Shown: in pieces, positions 44,794 through 53,039 of the stretch
Position numbering within the stretch: position 1 is the stretch's first letter
Layout of the letters: every line of letters starts with the position of its first letter
Origin: Hyphomicrobiaceae bacterium
Lineage (GTDB): Bacteria > Pseudomonadota > Alphaproteobacteria > Rhizobiales > Hyphomicrobiaceae
Reading direction: 5' to 3'
Assembly (NCBI GenBank): GCA_022844225.1
Contig: JALHMC010000014.1
Location: forward strand, 1-64,000
DNA: 64,000 nucleotides
The notes under the pieces: generated by a model
Database searches by the model: none
What the model saw: the letters and a program-made list of their open reading frames with translations, nothing else
What the model was told of the DNA's origin: nothing
Translations under genes and position numbers: made by a program

Positions 44794-45324
44794 ATGTTCG
44801 AGCGCAACAAGATCGACAATGTCGAGCAGCAGAGCGTGGCGATCCAGCTGACAACCGACGGGGGCGACACGCTCAGTGGTCGGGCGATGATTGGGATCGG
44901 ACGCACGCTCGCCAGCGTGCTGAATGGTCCTGATGTGTTCATTGAGTTCGAGCCGTGGGGCGGCGAGCGGGTGTTGATCTCCAAGGCTAAGATCCGTTCG
45001 GTGAAGGTCCTGCAGGTGGCGAAGCCGGACAGCCTGAAAGGTCGGATCGCGGCAATGGACGAGTTCGATCCGCATACTATTCTCGGGGTCAAGGCCGAGG
45101 CCAGCCTCGAGGAGGTCAAGAGCGCCTGGCACCGGCTCTCGAAGGCCTATCATCCGGATCGCTACGCCTCGGCCGAGCTGCCGACCGAGGTGCTCGACTA
45201 CCTCGCGGCGATGGCACGGCGCGTGAACGCGGCGTATGCGGCCTTGGAAGGACCGTTGCAGGCGAGGCGGCGGAATGCCGCTTTGCGGACCGACGCTGTC
45301 TATACGTCGGTGCCGAGGGGGTGA
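44794..45324 (+). CDS. J-domain (DnaJ-like) protein
   Basis: 176 residues: an N-terminal beta-rich part (about 1-85, QSVAIQLTTDGGDTLSGRAMIG...) of unknown type, then a C-terminal J domain with AYHPDRYA as the HPD motif that stimulates Hsp70. There is no Gly/Phe-rich or zinc region, so it is a specialised co-chaperone rather than DnaJ itself. The ATG at 44794 is preferred over a TTG at 44716. It is divergent from the MscS gene. Confidence 0.85.
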   Translation: MFERNKIDNVEQQSVAIQLTTDGGDTLSGRAMIGIGRTLASVLNGPDVFIEFEPWGGERVLISKAKIRSVKVLQVAKPDSLKGRIAAMDEFDPHTILGVKAEASLEEVKSAWHRLSKAYHPDRYASAELPTEVLDYLAAMARRVNAAYAALEGPLQARRRNAALRTDAVYTSVPRG

Positions 45325-45394
45325 TGCGGAGTTGAGTCAACTGCTTTGAACAAGAATTGGGTTGCCTCTGGAAAGTGGGTCGTAGTCTGCCCAT

Positions 45395-46366
45395 ATGACG
45401 CCGGAGACGAGTTTTGGACGTGTGCTCCTCATTCCGTTTCGGCCGCTAACGATGCCAACCGAGCAACTCAGCTATGCCTCGGACAGTCTGCCGCGATGGC
45501 AGCGACGTTTCGTCCGCGCGGTCGAGAATGCTTCGGGGCGTCGGCGTCTCCTTCCTCTTTATGAGCGATGGCGCTGCGAGTCGGCCGGCAAGAGCCCGCG
45601 CATGATGGCCGACATGCTGTCTCTGATCGGTACTTCGCTCGATCTGCAGGGGCCGTGGCCGCCCAGGATCGGTGCGGATGATCCGCTAGTGATCGTGGCC
45701 AATCATCCATTCGGCATTGGCGACGGAATCGCGTTGACCGTGCTGGCGGAAGCGATCGGGCGACCCTATCGTATCCTGGTCAATCGTGATTTCCTCAAGG
45801 TGCCGGAAGTTCGCAATATCGTTCTGCCGATCGACTTCGCGGAGACCGAGGCGGCGCTTGCGACAAACCTCGCGACGCGGGTTGCGGCACGTCGACTGCT
45901 GCAGGACGGCACGACGCTGATCATCTTCCCATCGGGCGGCGTTGCGACGGCCGAGCGGCCGTTCGGCAAAGCCGAGGAATTGCCGTGGAAGCACTTCACG
46001 GCGCGCCTCGTGCAGCAGAGCCGGGCCAGTGTGCTGCCGGTCTACTTCGAGGGGCAGAACAGTCGTCTTTTCCATCTCGTGAGCCGGGTCAGCCTCATTC
46101 TCAGGCTATCGCTGCTGGTGTCCGAGTTCCGCAAGTTCGTTGGAGCCGACGTGCGGCTGCATGTCGGCGACGTCGTGCCGTTCTCAGCACTCGAGCACGC
46201 GAACGACCGACGAAAGCTTACTGACGAACTCTTTGCGCGGGTGCATCAGCTCGCGCCGGGCAACAGGAGCAAGCCTCTCTCCGCGTTGGGGCCGCGGCCG
46301 GCTGCCGAACGTGTGCGTTTTCCCTGGGACCCGCCGCGCGAGGCTGCGCGATGGCCGCAGACCTGA
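45395..46366 (+). CDS. Lysophospholipid acyltransferase family protein
   Basis: A 323-residue PlsC-type acyltransferase. IVANHPFGIGDG near residue 101 is the HX5D-type catalytic block of the hemolysin/OlsA-like branch; the second block is IFPSGGVAT near residue 178. It probably acylates a lysolipid such as lyso-ornithine lipid or lysophosphatidic acid at the inner membrane. ATG start without a clear ribosome-binding site; an ATG at 45452 is an alternative. It lies 70 bases after the J-domain gene on the same strand. Confidence 0.85.
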   Translation: MTPETSFGRVLLIPFRPLTMPTEQLSYASDSLPRWQRRFVRAVENASGRRRLLPLYERWRCESAGKSPRMMADMLSLIGTSLDLQGPWPPRIGADDPLVIVANHPFGIGDGIALTVLAEAIGRPYRILVNRDFLKVPEVRNIVLPIDFAETEAALATNLATRVAARRLLQDGTTLIIFPSGGVATAERPFGKAEELPWKHFTARLVQQSRASVLPVYFEGQNSRLFHLVSRVSLILRLSLLVSEFRKFVGADVRLHVGDVVPFSALEHANDRRKLTDELFARVHQLAPGNRSKPLSALGPRPAAERVRFPWDPPREAARWPQT

Positions 46367-46448
46367 AGCGAAAGTGTCATTCGAGATCCCTATGAAGCCG
46401 TCTGTTTCGAAGGAAGAGAGACGAGGTCGAGGTCAGTAGAGAAAGACC

Positions 46449-47249
46449 ATGATCACCGAAGCGCTTTTCGTGCTTTTGTCTGTCGGTGCAGGCGGACTCG
46501 CGTACGCCCGCCATCGCCGTGGCCGTCTCTACGAATCTCTCGAGGCGAGAAGCCAGGCGATCCGATGCGCCGTGCCGTTGGACCTCGATCCACTGCTGCA
46601 GCGGCCGGTTCCCGTATTCGATCAACGCCTGGCACATCTCGACGACATCTTACCGGTGAGAACACTCGAAGTGCTCCGCAAACAGGCGCTCGCGCTCGCC
46701 GGTCCAGAGCGCAGCTATATCCCGACGCACAAGAAGGGTGGGACGGTCGCCTACGAAAGCCTCTTCGAGACGGCTCCGGCGATTGTCGCCCTCTACCACT
46801 CGCGTGAGATACAGGCGCTCATTTCGCGCATCGTCGGGGAAACGGTGAAACCGACACCGATCAATGATCAGAGCTCGCTTTCTGTGCTGTTCTACGAAAA
46901 GCCCGGAGACCATATCGGCTGGCACTACGACCATAACTTCTATCGGGGACGCCATTTCACAGTGCTGCTGCCGGTGATCAACGAGGGCAGAGCTTCTGGA
47001 GGGCTCAGTCACGCGACGCTGAAGGCGAAAATCCAGGGTGTGGAGACGGACGTCGCGACGCCGCCGAACGCCTTGATCGTGTTCGAGGGTGCGAAGGTGC
47101 ACCACAAAGTGACGCCGATCGTCGAGGGTGAGCGACGGTTGGTGATCTCGATGACCTATTGCACGGATCCGCGCGCCAATGCGCTGCAGGGCGCGGTGCG
47201 GCGGATCAAGGATGTGGCGTTCTTCGGTCCGCGGGCGCTCTGGACCTAG
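46449..47249 (+). CDS. Membrane-anchored 2OG-Fe(II) oxygenase-like protein
   Basis: 266 residues with one N-terminal hydrophobic segment (LFVLLSVGAGGLAYA) and a catalytic-type domain that keeps the Fe(II) His/Asp pair in IGWHYDHNFYRGRHF (near residue 158) and the distal His and Arg in KVHHKVTPIVEGERRLVISM (near residue 220). These features fit the AlkB-like/prolyl-hydroxylase double-stranded beta-helix superfamily. Its position beside an acyltransferase suggests a lipid or envelope substrate, but this is inference. Confidence 0.75.
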   Translation: MITEALFVLLSVGAGGLAYARHRRGRLYESLEARSQAIRCAVPLDLDPLLQRPVPVFDQRLAHLDDILPVRTLEVLRKQALALAGPERSYIPTHKKGGTVAYESLFETAPAIVALYHSREIQALISRIVGETVKPTPINDQSSLSVLFYEKPGDHIGWHYDHNFYRGRHFTVLLPVINEGRASGGLSHATLKAKIQGVETDVATPPNALIVFEGAKVHHKVTPIVEGERRLVISMTYCTDPRANALQGAVRRIKDVAFFGPRALWT

Positions 47250-47389
47250 CTGGCGACGAGGCGAGGCTGGGGTTCATGCGACGACGGCGAGCGATCCAGA
47301 GAAATTTCTCGCCGGTGTGTTAGATCTCCAATGCGGGCTCGACCTCGTTTCGTATCAGTGGGCGGTTCAATCGTTGAGGGATGCCATCG

Positions 47390-47848
47390 ATGAATTCACT
47401 CGGCGAAACTGACGCATTCTCTCCGGTCAACATTGCGAAAGCGTTCGTTGCGGGATTTGTCAGCGTGTTGGTGTTCCAGTTCGGGCTGGCGGCGCTTCTC
47501 CATCTCGCGGGTCTAATTGCGAATGCGCCCTATGCCATGAGGCCCGTGCCGCCGTTCGGGGTGCCGCAGACCTTGAGCTCGGCGTTTTGGGGTGGGTTGT
47601 GGGGGATCGTTTTCCTGGGTGTGCTTCGGGGGCGTGCCGGGAGCAGTTACTGGCTGACAGCGGCGTTGTTCGGCGGGATCGTCGTGAGTGCGGTGGCGCT
47701 GCTGATCGTCGGACCGATCAAGGGGCGGCCGTTCGCTGCCGGATGGAACATGCGGACCTGGTTGACCCTGTTCGTCCTGCATGGCGCTTTCGGACTTGGG
47801 GCGGCGCTGATGCTGCGGGTGCTCAAGGTCGGGGGGCGTGCGCGCTGA
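47390..47848 (+). CDS. Hypothetical four-helix membrane protein
   Basis: 152 residues from the ATG at 47390, which has GAGGG nine bases ahead; an ATG three codons earlier is poorly spaced. Four hydrophobic helices are clear: AFVAGFVSVLVFQFGLAALL, SAFWGGLWGIVFLGVL, LTAALFGGIVVSAVALLIV and LTLFVLHGAFGLGAALML. No known family. It is convergent with the gene at 47849, ending one base before it. Confidence 0.72.
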   Translation: MNSLGETDAFSPVNIAKAFVAGFVSVLVFQFGLAALLHLAGLIANAPYAMRPVPPFGVPQTLSSAFWGGLWGIVFLGVLRGRAGSSYWLTAALFGGIVVSAVALLIVGPIKGRPFAAGWNMRTWLTLFVLHGAFGLGAALMLRVLKVGGRAR

Positions 47849-48700
47849 TCAAGTGATGGGGCCGTCGGGGTCGTCGGAGAGGTGCGATTTGGCATTGCGC
47901 GGCTTGCCGTTCAACGGGCCGTTAGCGAGATTGCGCCAAGGCTTCTCGGTCGTGTGCTCCTTCTCGTAGAGATCTCGCAGAAAGTCATCGATACGCGGAT
48001 CGGGCGGCGAGGCTTCGTCGGTATCGCGTCGCTCGACTGACTGAAGGTCGCGGGCCCACTTCGGCGCACCGGTCTTCTTGTGACGGCGACCGCCCCAGGC
48101 AAGCAGAGGCCGATCCGGTGGCTCGAGTTCGAGCTCTTCAAGGAAGTTCTCCCGCAGTGCGTAGAAGGACTGCAGGACGGCGTCGCGCACCAGACGTCGA
48201 TCGTCGGCGGAGACGTCCTTCGCCTTTGTCGGGTCGAGGGTCTGCAACGCTCGGCGCATGTCGTGGAGCGGAGCGAACGGATAGATACCGATCATGTTCC
48301 CCGTTTCGCCGACATTGGCGTAGACGGTACGCATGTTGTCGATCGTGGCCGAGATGGCGAGAAACGTTTCGATATAGTCCTCGTGGGATGGCGCATCGCG
48401 GCGCGTGTAGGCGTAGAGCTTGGACTTTGCATCGACGATCTCGCGCCATTCCTCCTTCAGCGCGGCGATGAAGCTCTGGCGGCGCTGGTAGATGCCGGCG
48501 AGGGCGGCGGCGACGACGGTGACGAAGACCAGCGCCATGTCCTTGAGGTATTCGTACACATCCTTCGCGACGCTCTCCCAAGGCGAGCCGGCCATACCGG
48601 GGATATGGGGAGTCAATTTCGTGACGAGCGAGACGGCAAGCACCACGGTCAGCGCAACATAAGACCATCGGAGCGTTCGGCGGAGCTTTGATCTCGTCAT
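47849..48700 (-). CDS. Hypothetical membrane protein, 283 aa
   Basis: One N-terminal hydrophobic segment (SYVALTVVLAVSLVTKL) and a second (MALVFVTVVAAALAGIY) place the ends in the membrane; the rest is a soluble helical domain ending in a basic tail. It lies 12 bases after a PlsC-like gene on the same strand, so it is in the operon with it and the YdcF-like gene. No family recognised. Confidence 0.7.
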   Translation of the reverse strand: MTRSKLRRTLRWSYVALTVVLAVSLVTKLTPHIPGMAGSPWESVAKDVYEYLKDMALVFVTVVAAALAGIYQRRQSFIAALKEEWREIVDAKSKLYAYTRRDAPSHEDYIETFLAISATIDNMRTVYANVGETGNMIGIYPFAPLHDMRRALQTLDPTKAKDVSADDRRLVRDAVLQSFYALRENFLEELELEPPDRPLLAWGGRRHKKTGAPKWARDLQSVERRDTDEASPPDPRIDDFLRDLYEKEHTTEKPWRNLANGPLNGKPRNAKSHLSDDPDGPIT

Positions 48701-48712
48701 GTTCGCTGCTCG

Positions 48713-49495
48713 TCAGGCGGGTGCGGAGGCGGCCAGCTCGCGGGCCTTCGGCGGGGGAGATGGCTCGCGCGCCGCCTCGGCGATCAGGCGCCAGGAGGCC
48801 TGCTCGATCGCGGTTTCGACCTCGCGCCGAATCTGCGCGCGGGGGCGGCCGGCGGGGATGGGTGGCAGGATCTCGACAATGATGGTGCCGGGATAGCGGG
48901 TCAGGCTTTTGCGTGGCCAATAGAGCCCTGAATTGAGGGCGAGCGGAATGAGGGGGACCTCCAGTGCATCGTAGAGGGCCACGTAGCCGGGCTTGTAATC
49001 GGGTTCGGCGCCTGGAGGGCGGCGGGTGCCTTCGGCGAAAATCACGACCTCGCGGCCCGCATCCGAGCGCGCCTTGGCGTCGGCCAGCATGGCCTTGAGG
49101 GCCGCGGCCGCGCGGTCGCGACGGACGAGGATGTGCTCGAACTTGATGCAGAACCAGCCGTAGAGCGGAATGCGGGTCAGCTCGGCCTTGAGCACAATGG
49201 CGGGGTCGCGGAAGAGTGGGATCAGCGCGAACGTGTCCCAGGCGGACTGATGCTTCGCGACGACCAGGCATGAGCCGGCGGGGATGTGCTCGCGGCCACG
49301 CACCTCGTAGCGGGTGCCACAGATCACGCGGAGCAACCAAAGACAGACCAAGCCATGCCAGCGAAGGCCCGTCATCGCCCACGAGCGGGGACCAATCAGA
49401 AGCCAGACGCCGAGCAGCATCATCAGCGCAGTGACGAGATAGAATGCCAAGTTGAAGACGGCCGAGCGCAGGGCCACTCCCACTGATGCGGTCAT
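48713..49495 (-). CDS. plsC: 1-acylglycerol-3-phosphate acyltransferase (PlsC-like)
   Basis: 260 residues. VVAKHQSAWDTFAL near residue 80 is the HX4D active site; FAEGTRRPPG near 154 is the second acceptor block. It acylates lysophosphatidate to phosphatidate in membrane-lipid synthesis. An N-terminal hydrophobic segment anchors it. The ATG at 49495 overlaps the YdcF-like gene's stop codon by four bases (ATGA), showing coupling; the frame stays open farther upstream as a shadow. Confidence 0.9.
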   Translation of the reverse strand: MTASVGVALRSAVFNLAFYLVTALMMLLGVWLLIGPRSWAMTGLRWHGLVCLWLLRVICGTRYEVRGREHIPAGSCLVVAKHQSAWDTFALIPLFRDPAIVLKAELTRIPLYGWFCIKFEHILVRRDRAAAALKAMLADAKARSDAGREVVIFAEGTRRPPGAEPDYKPGYVALYDALEVPLIPLALNSGLYWPRKSLTRYPGTIIVEILPPIPAGRPRAQIRREVETAIEQASWRLIAEAAREPSPPPKARELAASAPA

Positions 49496-50181
49496 CGATC
49501 CGACCTGGGAGTGGCGGAGGCGGAAGGGAGACTCCCCGGCGGGAGCACCGGTCGAGAGGGTTCCGGAACGGGTGTCACGAGCCGCGCGACCGAGAAGCGG
49601 GCGCTGGAGCCCAGGAACTTCAGGTACTCTCCGAACAGGAGACGGGCCGTCGGCCAATGGTGCCACCAATTCTCCAACTGCAGATTGCGGCCTGCGCTGA
49701 CTGGGTGGGAGACGAGGTGAATGTCCGGCATGACGCGCGCGAACTCGACCCTGCTGCGGAGCATATGGTAGCTCGACGTGACTACGATCAGGCTTCGAAA
49801 GCCGTTGTTGCGAACCCATTGGCGGGCTTCGTCGGCGTTGCCGCTGGTGTTCATGGCGGCGTGCCCGATTTCGATGCAACAGCGTACGAGCGCGTCGCGC
49901 GTCGTATCACTGCCGTCGACGGGGCGCTTCAGCTCGGTCGGCATGCGGGTTGTCGGATTGACACCGGAAATCAGCAGGCGTGGGGCGCGTCCTTCGGCCA
50001 TGAGCCGGACGCCAGTGGTGATTCGCTCTTCGTCACCGGTGAGGACAACGATGGCGTCGGCGCGAGGATCACGGGCAGGAGAGAGCTTGTGAACGGTTTC
50101 GGCGAAAGCCCAGAAACCGGTAGCGCCAGCCAAAGAGGCTAGCATTCCCAATACGATAACGGAGCGGATGAGCTTCGCCAT
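49492..50181 (-). CDS. YdcF/SanA-like DUF218 protein
   Basis: About 229 residues with an N-terminal membrane anchor (SVIVLGMLASLAGATGFWAF) and a periplasmic DUF218 domain. Family blocks are AIVVLTGDEERITTGVRLM, LLISGVN and IVVTSSYHMLRSRVEF. Members such as ElyC and SanA affect envelope integrity and peptidoglycan-lipid handling. ATG at 50181; an in-frame start at 50280 would push the anchor inward. It is upstream of and coupled to plsC by the ATGA overlap. Confidence 0.85.
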   Translation of the reverse strand: MAKLIRSVIVLGMLASLAGATGFWAFAETVHKLSPARDPRADAIVVLTGDEERITTGVRLMAEGRAPRLLISGVNPTTRMPTELKRPVDGSDTTRDALVRCCIEIGHAAMNTSGNADEARQWVRNNGFRSLIVVTSSYHMLRSRVEFARVMPDIHLVSHPVSAGRNLQLENWWHHWPTARLLFGEYLKFLGSSARFSVARLVTPVPEPSRPVLPPGSLPSASATPRSDR

Positions 50182-50419
50182 ATCGACCTGCCGAGCCGCC
50201 GTTGATCTGCTCGGGGATGGCTCGGTCGATCCGCGAAGCAGGTGTTCACTGGATTTGATTGTGCATTGTGCCACGACCAAGGCAAGCGGTTCGCGGCGGT
50301 GTGGTGGACGTGCTGTTGAACATTGGTGACGTAAGTCGGCTGATCATCCTACGAATGTTCAAATGCCGCAGTCCTGAGCCGCGTCTCGGGCGTCTGCCGG
50401 ACTTGCAACGGGCAGTTAG

Positions 50420-50728
50420 TCACTGGTCCCAGACGCGTTCGTTCAGCGTCTCGAAGAAGTCCAAGGCCTCTTCGCGCAGCGTACGTGCACAGTTGCGCTT
50501 GCATCCGATCCAGGTTCCACCGGGCATGCGAACCTCCAAGCCCACGGGGCCCCGGCGCACCGGGCCGCTCACGCAACCCTTGCCGTAGTGGCTACATGCA
50601 ACCACCGAGCCGCCGCCGCCTTGTCGGGGACGGGCGTCAGCTGGCTGCGCGATGGTGGCGAAACCCACCGTCACCAATCCGATGAGGCCGATGCGCCGGT
50701 CACAAAGTGTTCGCCAAGCTGTGGTCAT
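50420..50728 (-). CDS. Small secreted cysteine-containing protein
   Basis: 102 residues: signal peptide (IGLIGLVTVGFATIAQPADA), then a Gly-rich stretch and four cysteines (ACSHYGKGCVS and WIGCKRNCAR) that could form two disulfides in the periplasm. The ATG at 50728 has AGAGG nine bases ahead; the longer frame to 51091 is a shadow of the ceramidase-like gene opposite. Related small proteins are common in rhizobial genomes but uncharacterised. Confidence 0.7.
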   Translation of the reverse strand: MTTAWRTLCDRRIGLIGLVTVGFATIAQPADARPRQGGGGSVVACSHYGKGCVSGPVRRGPVGLEVRMPGGTWIGCKRNCARTLREEALDFFETLNERVWDQ

Positions 50729-50854
50729 CGTGGCTGCCTCTTCGGCTGATTTTGACGACTCGACTACACAGCTGTGGGGTAGCGTATCGCCGCCTGGCGG
50801 GCAATTCGGGTGCCCGGCTCCGGCTCCGTGCGGGCGTCGCAGTGGAGGACCGCG

Positions 50855-51556
50855 GTGAGCTGGCTCGAGCAAGTTTTCAACTACTGCGAGCGGGGAACGG
50901 ATCCATCGTTCTGGGCGGAGCCGGTGAATGCCGTAACAAACGCGGCGTTCCTGGGGGCGGCAGCGGTCGCGGCTAGTCGGTTGCGGCGAATGGAACGATC
51001 GGCAGTCGTTTCGGGGGCCGGCGAGCGGCTGGCGTTGTGGCTGCTGGTTAGCGCAGTGGCGGCCATCGGGATAGGCAGCTTTCTGTTTCATACGTTCGCG
51101 ACGCGATGGGCGCTGGTTGCGGACGTGGCGCCGATCACCGTGTTCATGCTCGGCTATCTGGCATTCGCGCTCAGAGCTTTTGTCGGTCTGGGGTGGTTGG
51201 CGACCGGGATTATTATGCTGGCGTTTCTCTATGCGGGCTCGCTGGCATCGAGGGTGTCTTGTAGCGGCGAGCCCTGCCTCAACGGGTCGCTCGGCTATCT
51301 GCCGGCACTGGTCTCACTTTTGATCGTCGGGCTCGTGGCGGAACAGCGGGGCTTGCGCTCCGGGCGTTTGCTGCTCGCTGCAGGGGCAGTCTTCTTCGTC
51401 TCGGCAATGTTCAGGACGATCGACCGGGAGGTGTGCGAGGCGACGCACGTGCTCGGTCATCATCGAGGCACGCATGCGCTGTGGCATATCCTCAATGCAA
51501 CGACGCTCTACCTGTTGCTTCGGGCGGCGATCGAAAGGCGGTCTCAACCCGCCTGA
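50855..51556 (+). CDS. Alkaline ceramidase-family membrane hydrolase
   Basis: 233 residues, CREST superfamily (seven-helix membrane hydrolases), related to alkaline ceramidases. ERGTDPSFWAEPVNAVTNAAFL near residue 13 is the conserved opening. GIGSFLFHTFATRWALVADVAPI near 74 supplies a His and an Asp, and GTHALWHILNA near 209 supplies two more His, together forming a probable zinc site. GTG at 50855 has GGAGG seven bases ahead. Substrate could be a ceramide-like or ornithine lipid. It overlaps the convergent gene by 13 bases. Confidence 0.83.
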   Translation: MSWLEQVFNYCERGTDPSFWAEPVNAVTNAAFLGAAAVAASRLRRMERSAVVSGAGERLALWLLVSAVAAIGIGSFLFHTFATRWALVADVAPITVFMLGYLAFALRAFVGLGWLATGIIMLAFLYAGSLASRVSCSGEPCLNGSLGYLPALVSLLIVGLVAEQRGLRSGRLLLAAGAVFFVSAMFRTIDREVCEATHVLGHHRGTHALWHILNATTLYLLLRAAIERRSQPA

Positions 51557-52188
51557 TTGAGCGGGCGCGCGGTGGCAGATGGATGCATGGCCGCCGTGAA
51601 TCCGGCAGCCAGCACCGAGACGACGCTGCGTGGTGTCAGCACCTCCAGTTGGCAGTTTCGCGGGCGTGGTTGGGGCCGCTGGTATCCGTCCGGCGTCCAA
51701 GGGTGGATGCTGCCCGCGAAGACAAGGCAGGGTTGGCCTTGGTGGCGGATGAAGGTGCCGTCGGGTAGATCGTCGAGTTCGGCGATGTAGGTCACTTTGC
51801 GGCCGCGTGCGTCGACTCGTTCGGCGTGGAGGACATCGTCCATCTCGCGTGCGGAGGCACGACCGTCCTCGCCCCGAAGCCGGGCCCATAAGGTGGCGAA
51901 GGCGACCGCATCGTCCCGGCGGCATTCAAAGCAAGGGCGGTGGCCGGCCGCCAAGGCCGTCGCCTCGTCGAGGAAGAACAGCTCGGTGTACTGGCCGGGT
52001 GACATGACCTGACGGTGGCGGTCCTTGAAGGCGAGCCGGCAGCAGATCCACTGCCTGGAGACCCAGCGGCGGCGGCGCAGCGTGCGATGCTCATCGTGGA
52101 GGGCCCCGCCGCGATTGCCCATCATGAGCCCGCGGGCTGCATGGGCGACGATCTCGCCCTCGGGCGTCACTCGGTTCTGGAGCGGCAT
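51544..52188 (-). CDS. Hypothetical protein with a Cys-rich block
   Basis: About 214 residues from the ATG at 52188; a TTG at 52203 is also in frame. It contains WICCRLAF near residue 48 and GHRPCFECRRDDAVAFATLW near residue 82, the latter resembling the Cys-containing metal-binding block of Ada-type proteins. No membrane segments. Function not known. It is divergent from the enoyl-CoA hydratase gene, with about 50 bases between. Confidence 0.68.
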   Translation of the reverse strand: MPLQNRVTPEGEIVAHAARGLMMGNRGGALHDEHRTLRRRRWVSRQWICCRLAFKDRHRQVMSPGQYTELFFLDEATALAAGHRPCFECRRDDAVAFATLWARLRGEDGRASAREMDDVLHAERVDARGRKVTYIAELDDLPDGTFIRHQGQPCLVFAGSIHPWTPDGYQRPQPRPRNCQLEVLTPRSVVSVLAAGFTAAMHPSATARPLNQAG

Positions 52189-52238
52189 GTCGCGATCTGC
52201 CAAGTTGCGTTGAAACTAGATCTCGTGGAGGACCGACC

Positions 52239-53030
52239 ATGACCGAAGCCGGCGTCAGCGTGAAGATGGTGCAGCACGGGTCGCTCGGCCCGGTGGCGTA
52301 CGTCACGATCGACAATCGTCGGCGGCTCAACGTGCTGTCGACGCCGATCATCGTGGCGTTGCGGGAGGCGTTCGAGAGGTTGTCGCGCGATGAAGCGCTC
52401 AGAGCCGTCGTGCTGACCGGGGCGGGAGATCGGGCGTTCATCGGCGGGGCCGATCTCAATGAGCTTGGCGGCATGTGCGCGGACAGTGCGCGGCTCTTCA
52501 TTACGCGGCTCCACATGGCGTGCAAGGCGATCCGGGAGTGTCCGGTGCCGGTGATCGGGCGGATCAACGGCTTCTGCCTCGGCGGCGGGCTCGAGGTGGC
52601 GGCGGCAGCCGACATGCGGGTGGTGGTCGAGGGTGCGGTACTCGGCATGCCCGAGGTCGTGATGGGCTTGCCCTCGGTGATCGAGGCGGCGCTGCTGCCC
52701 GGCCTGATCGGTTGGGGGAAGACGCGCGAGATCCTGCTCACGGGCGAGACATTCGGGGCCGAGGAAGCTCTTGCCATGGGATTCGCACAGAAGGTGGTGC
52801 CGGCTCCTGGGCTGGATGCGGCGGTCGAGCACTGGTTGACGCTGATCCTCAAGGCGACGCCGCAGGCGGTGCGGGCACAAAAGGCGCTGATGAACCGCTG
52901 GCAACGCGTCTCGGTCGACGAGGGCATCTATGCCGGCATCGATGCCCTGTCGGACGCCTACAAGACGGGCGAGCCACAGGCGGCGATTGCGGCGTTCTTC
53001 GCCGAGAAGGCCAAGCGGAAGGCGAGGTAG
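52239..53030 (+). CDS. Enoyl-CoA hydratase/isomerase family protein
   Basis: A 263-residue crotonase-fold protein. VLTGAGDRAFIGGADLNEL near residue 60 and INGFCLGGGLEVAAAADMRV near residue 108 form the oxyanion hole. The acid/base block GMPEVVMGLPSVIEAALLPG departs from the usual PGxGGT form, so the exact reaction may differ from hydration. GGAGG sits ahead of the ATG. It ends ten bases before an acyl-CoA ligase gene; the two probably act on the same CoA ester. Confidence 0.85.
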   Translation: MTEAGVSVKMVQHGSLGPVAYVTIDNRRRLNVLSTPIIVALREAFERLSRDEALRAVVLTGAGDRAFIGGADLNELGGMCADSARLFITRLHMACKAIRECPVPVIGRINGFCLGGGLEVAAAADMRVVVEGAVLGMPEVVMGLPSVIEAALLPGLIGWGKTREILLTGETFGAEEALAMGFAQKVVPAPGLDAAVEHWLTLILKATPQAVRAQKALMNRWQRVSVDEGIYAGIDALSDAYKTGEPQAAIAAFFAEKAKRKAR

Positions 53031-53039
53031 GGTGAGCCG

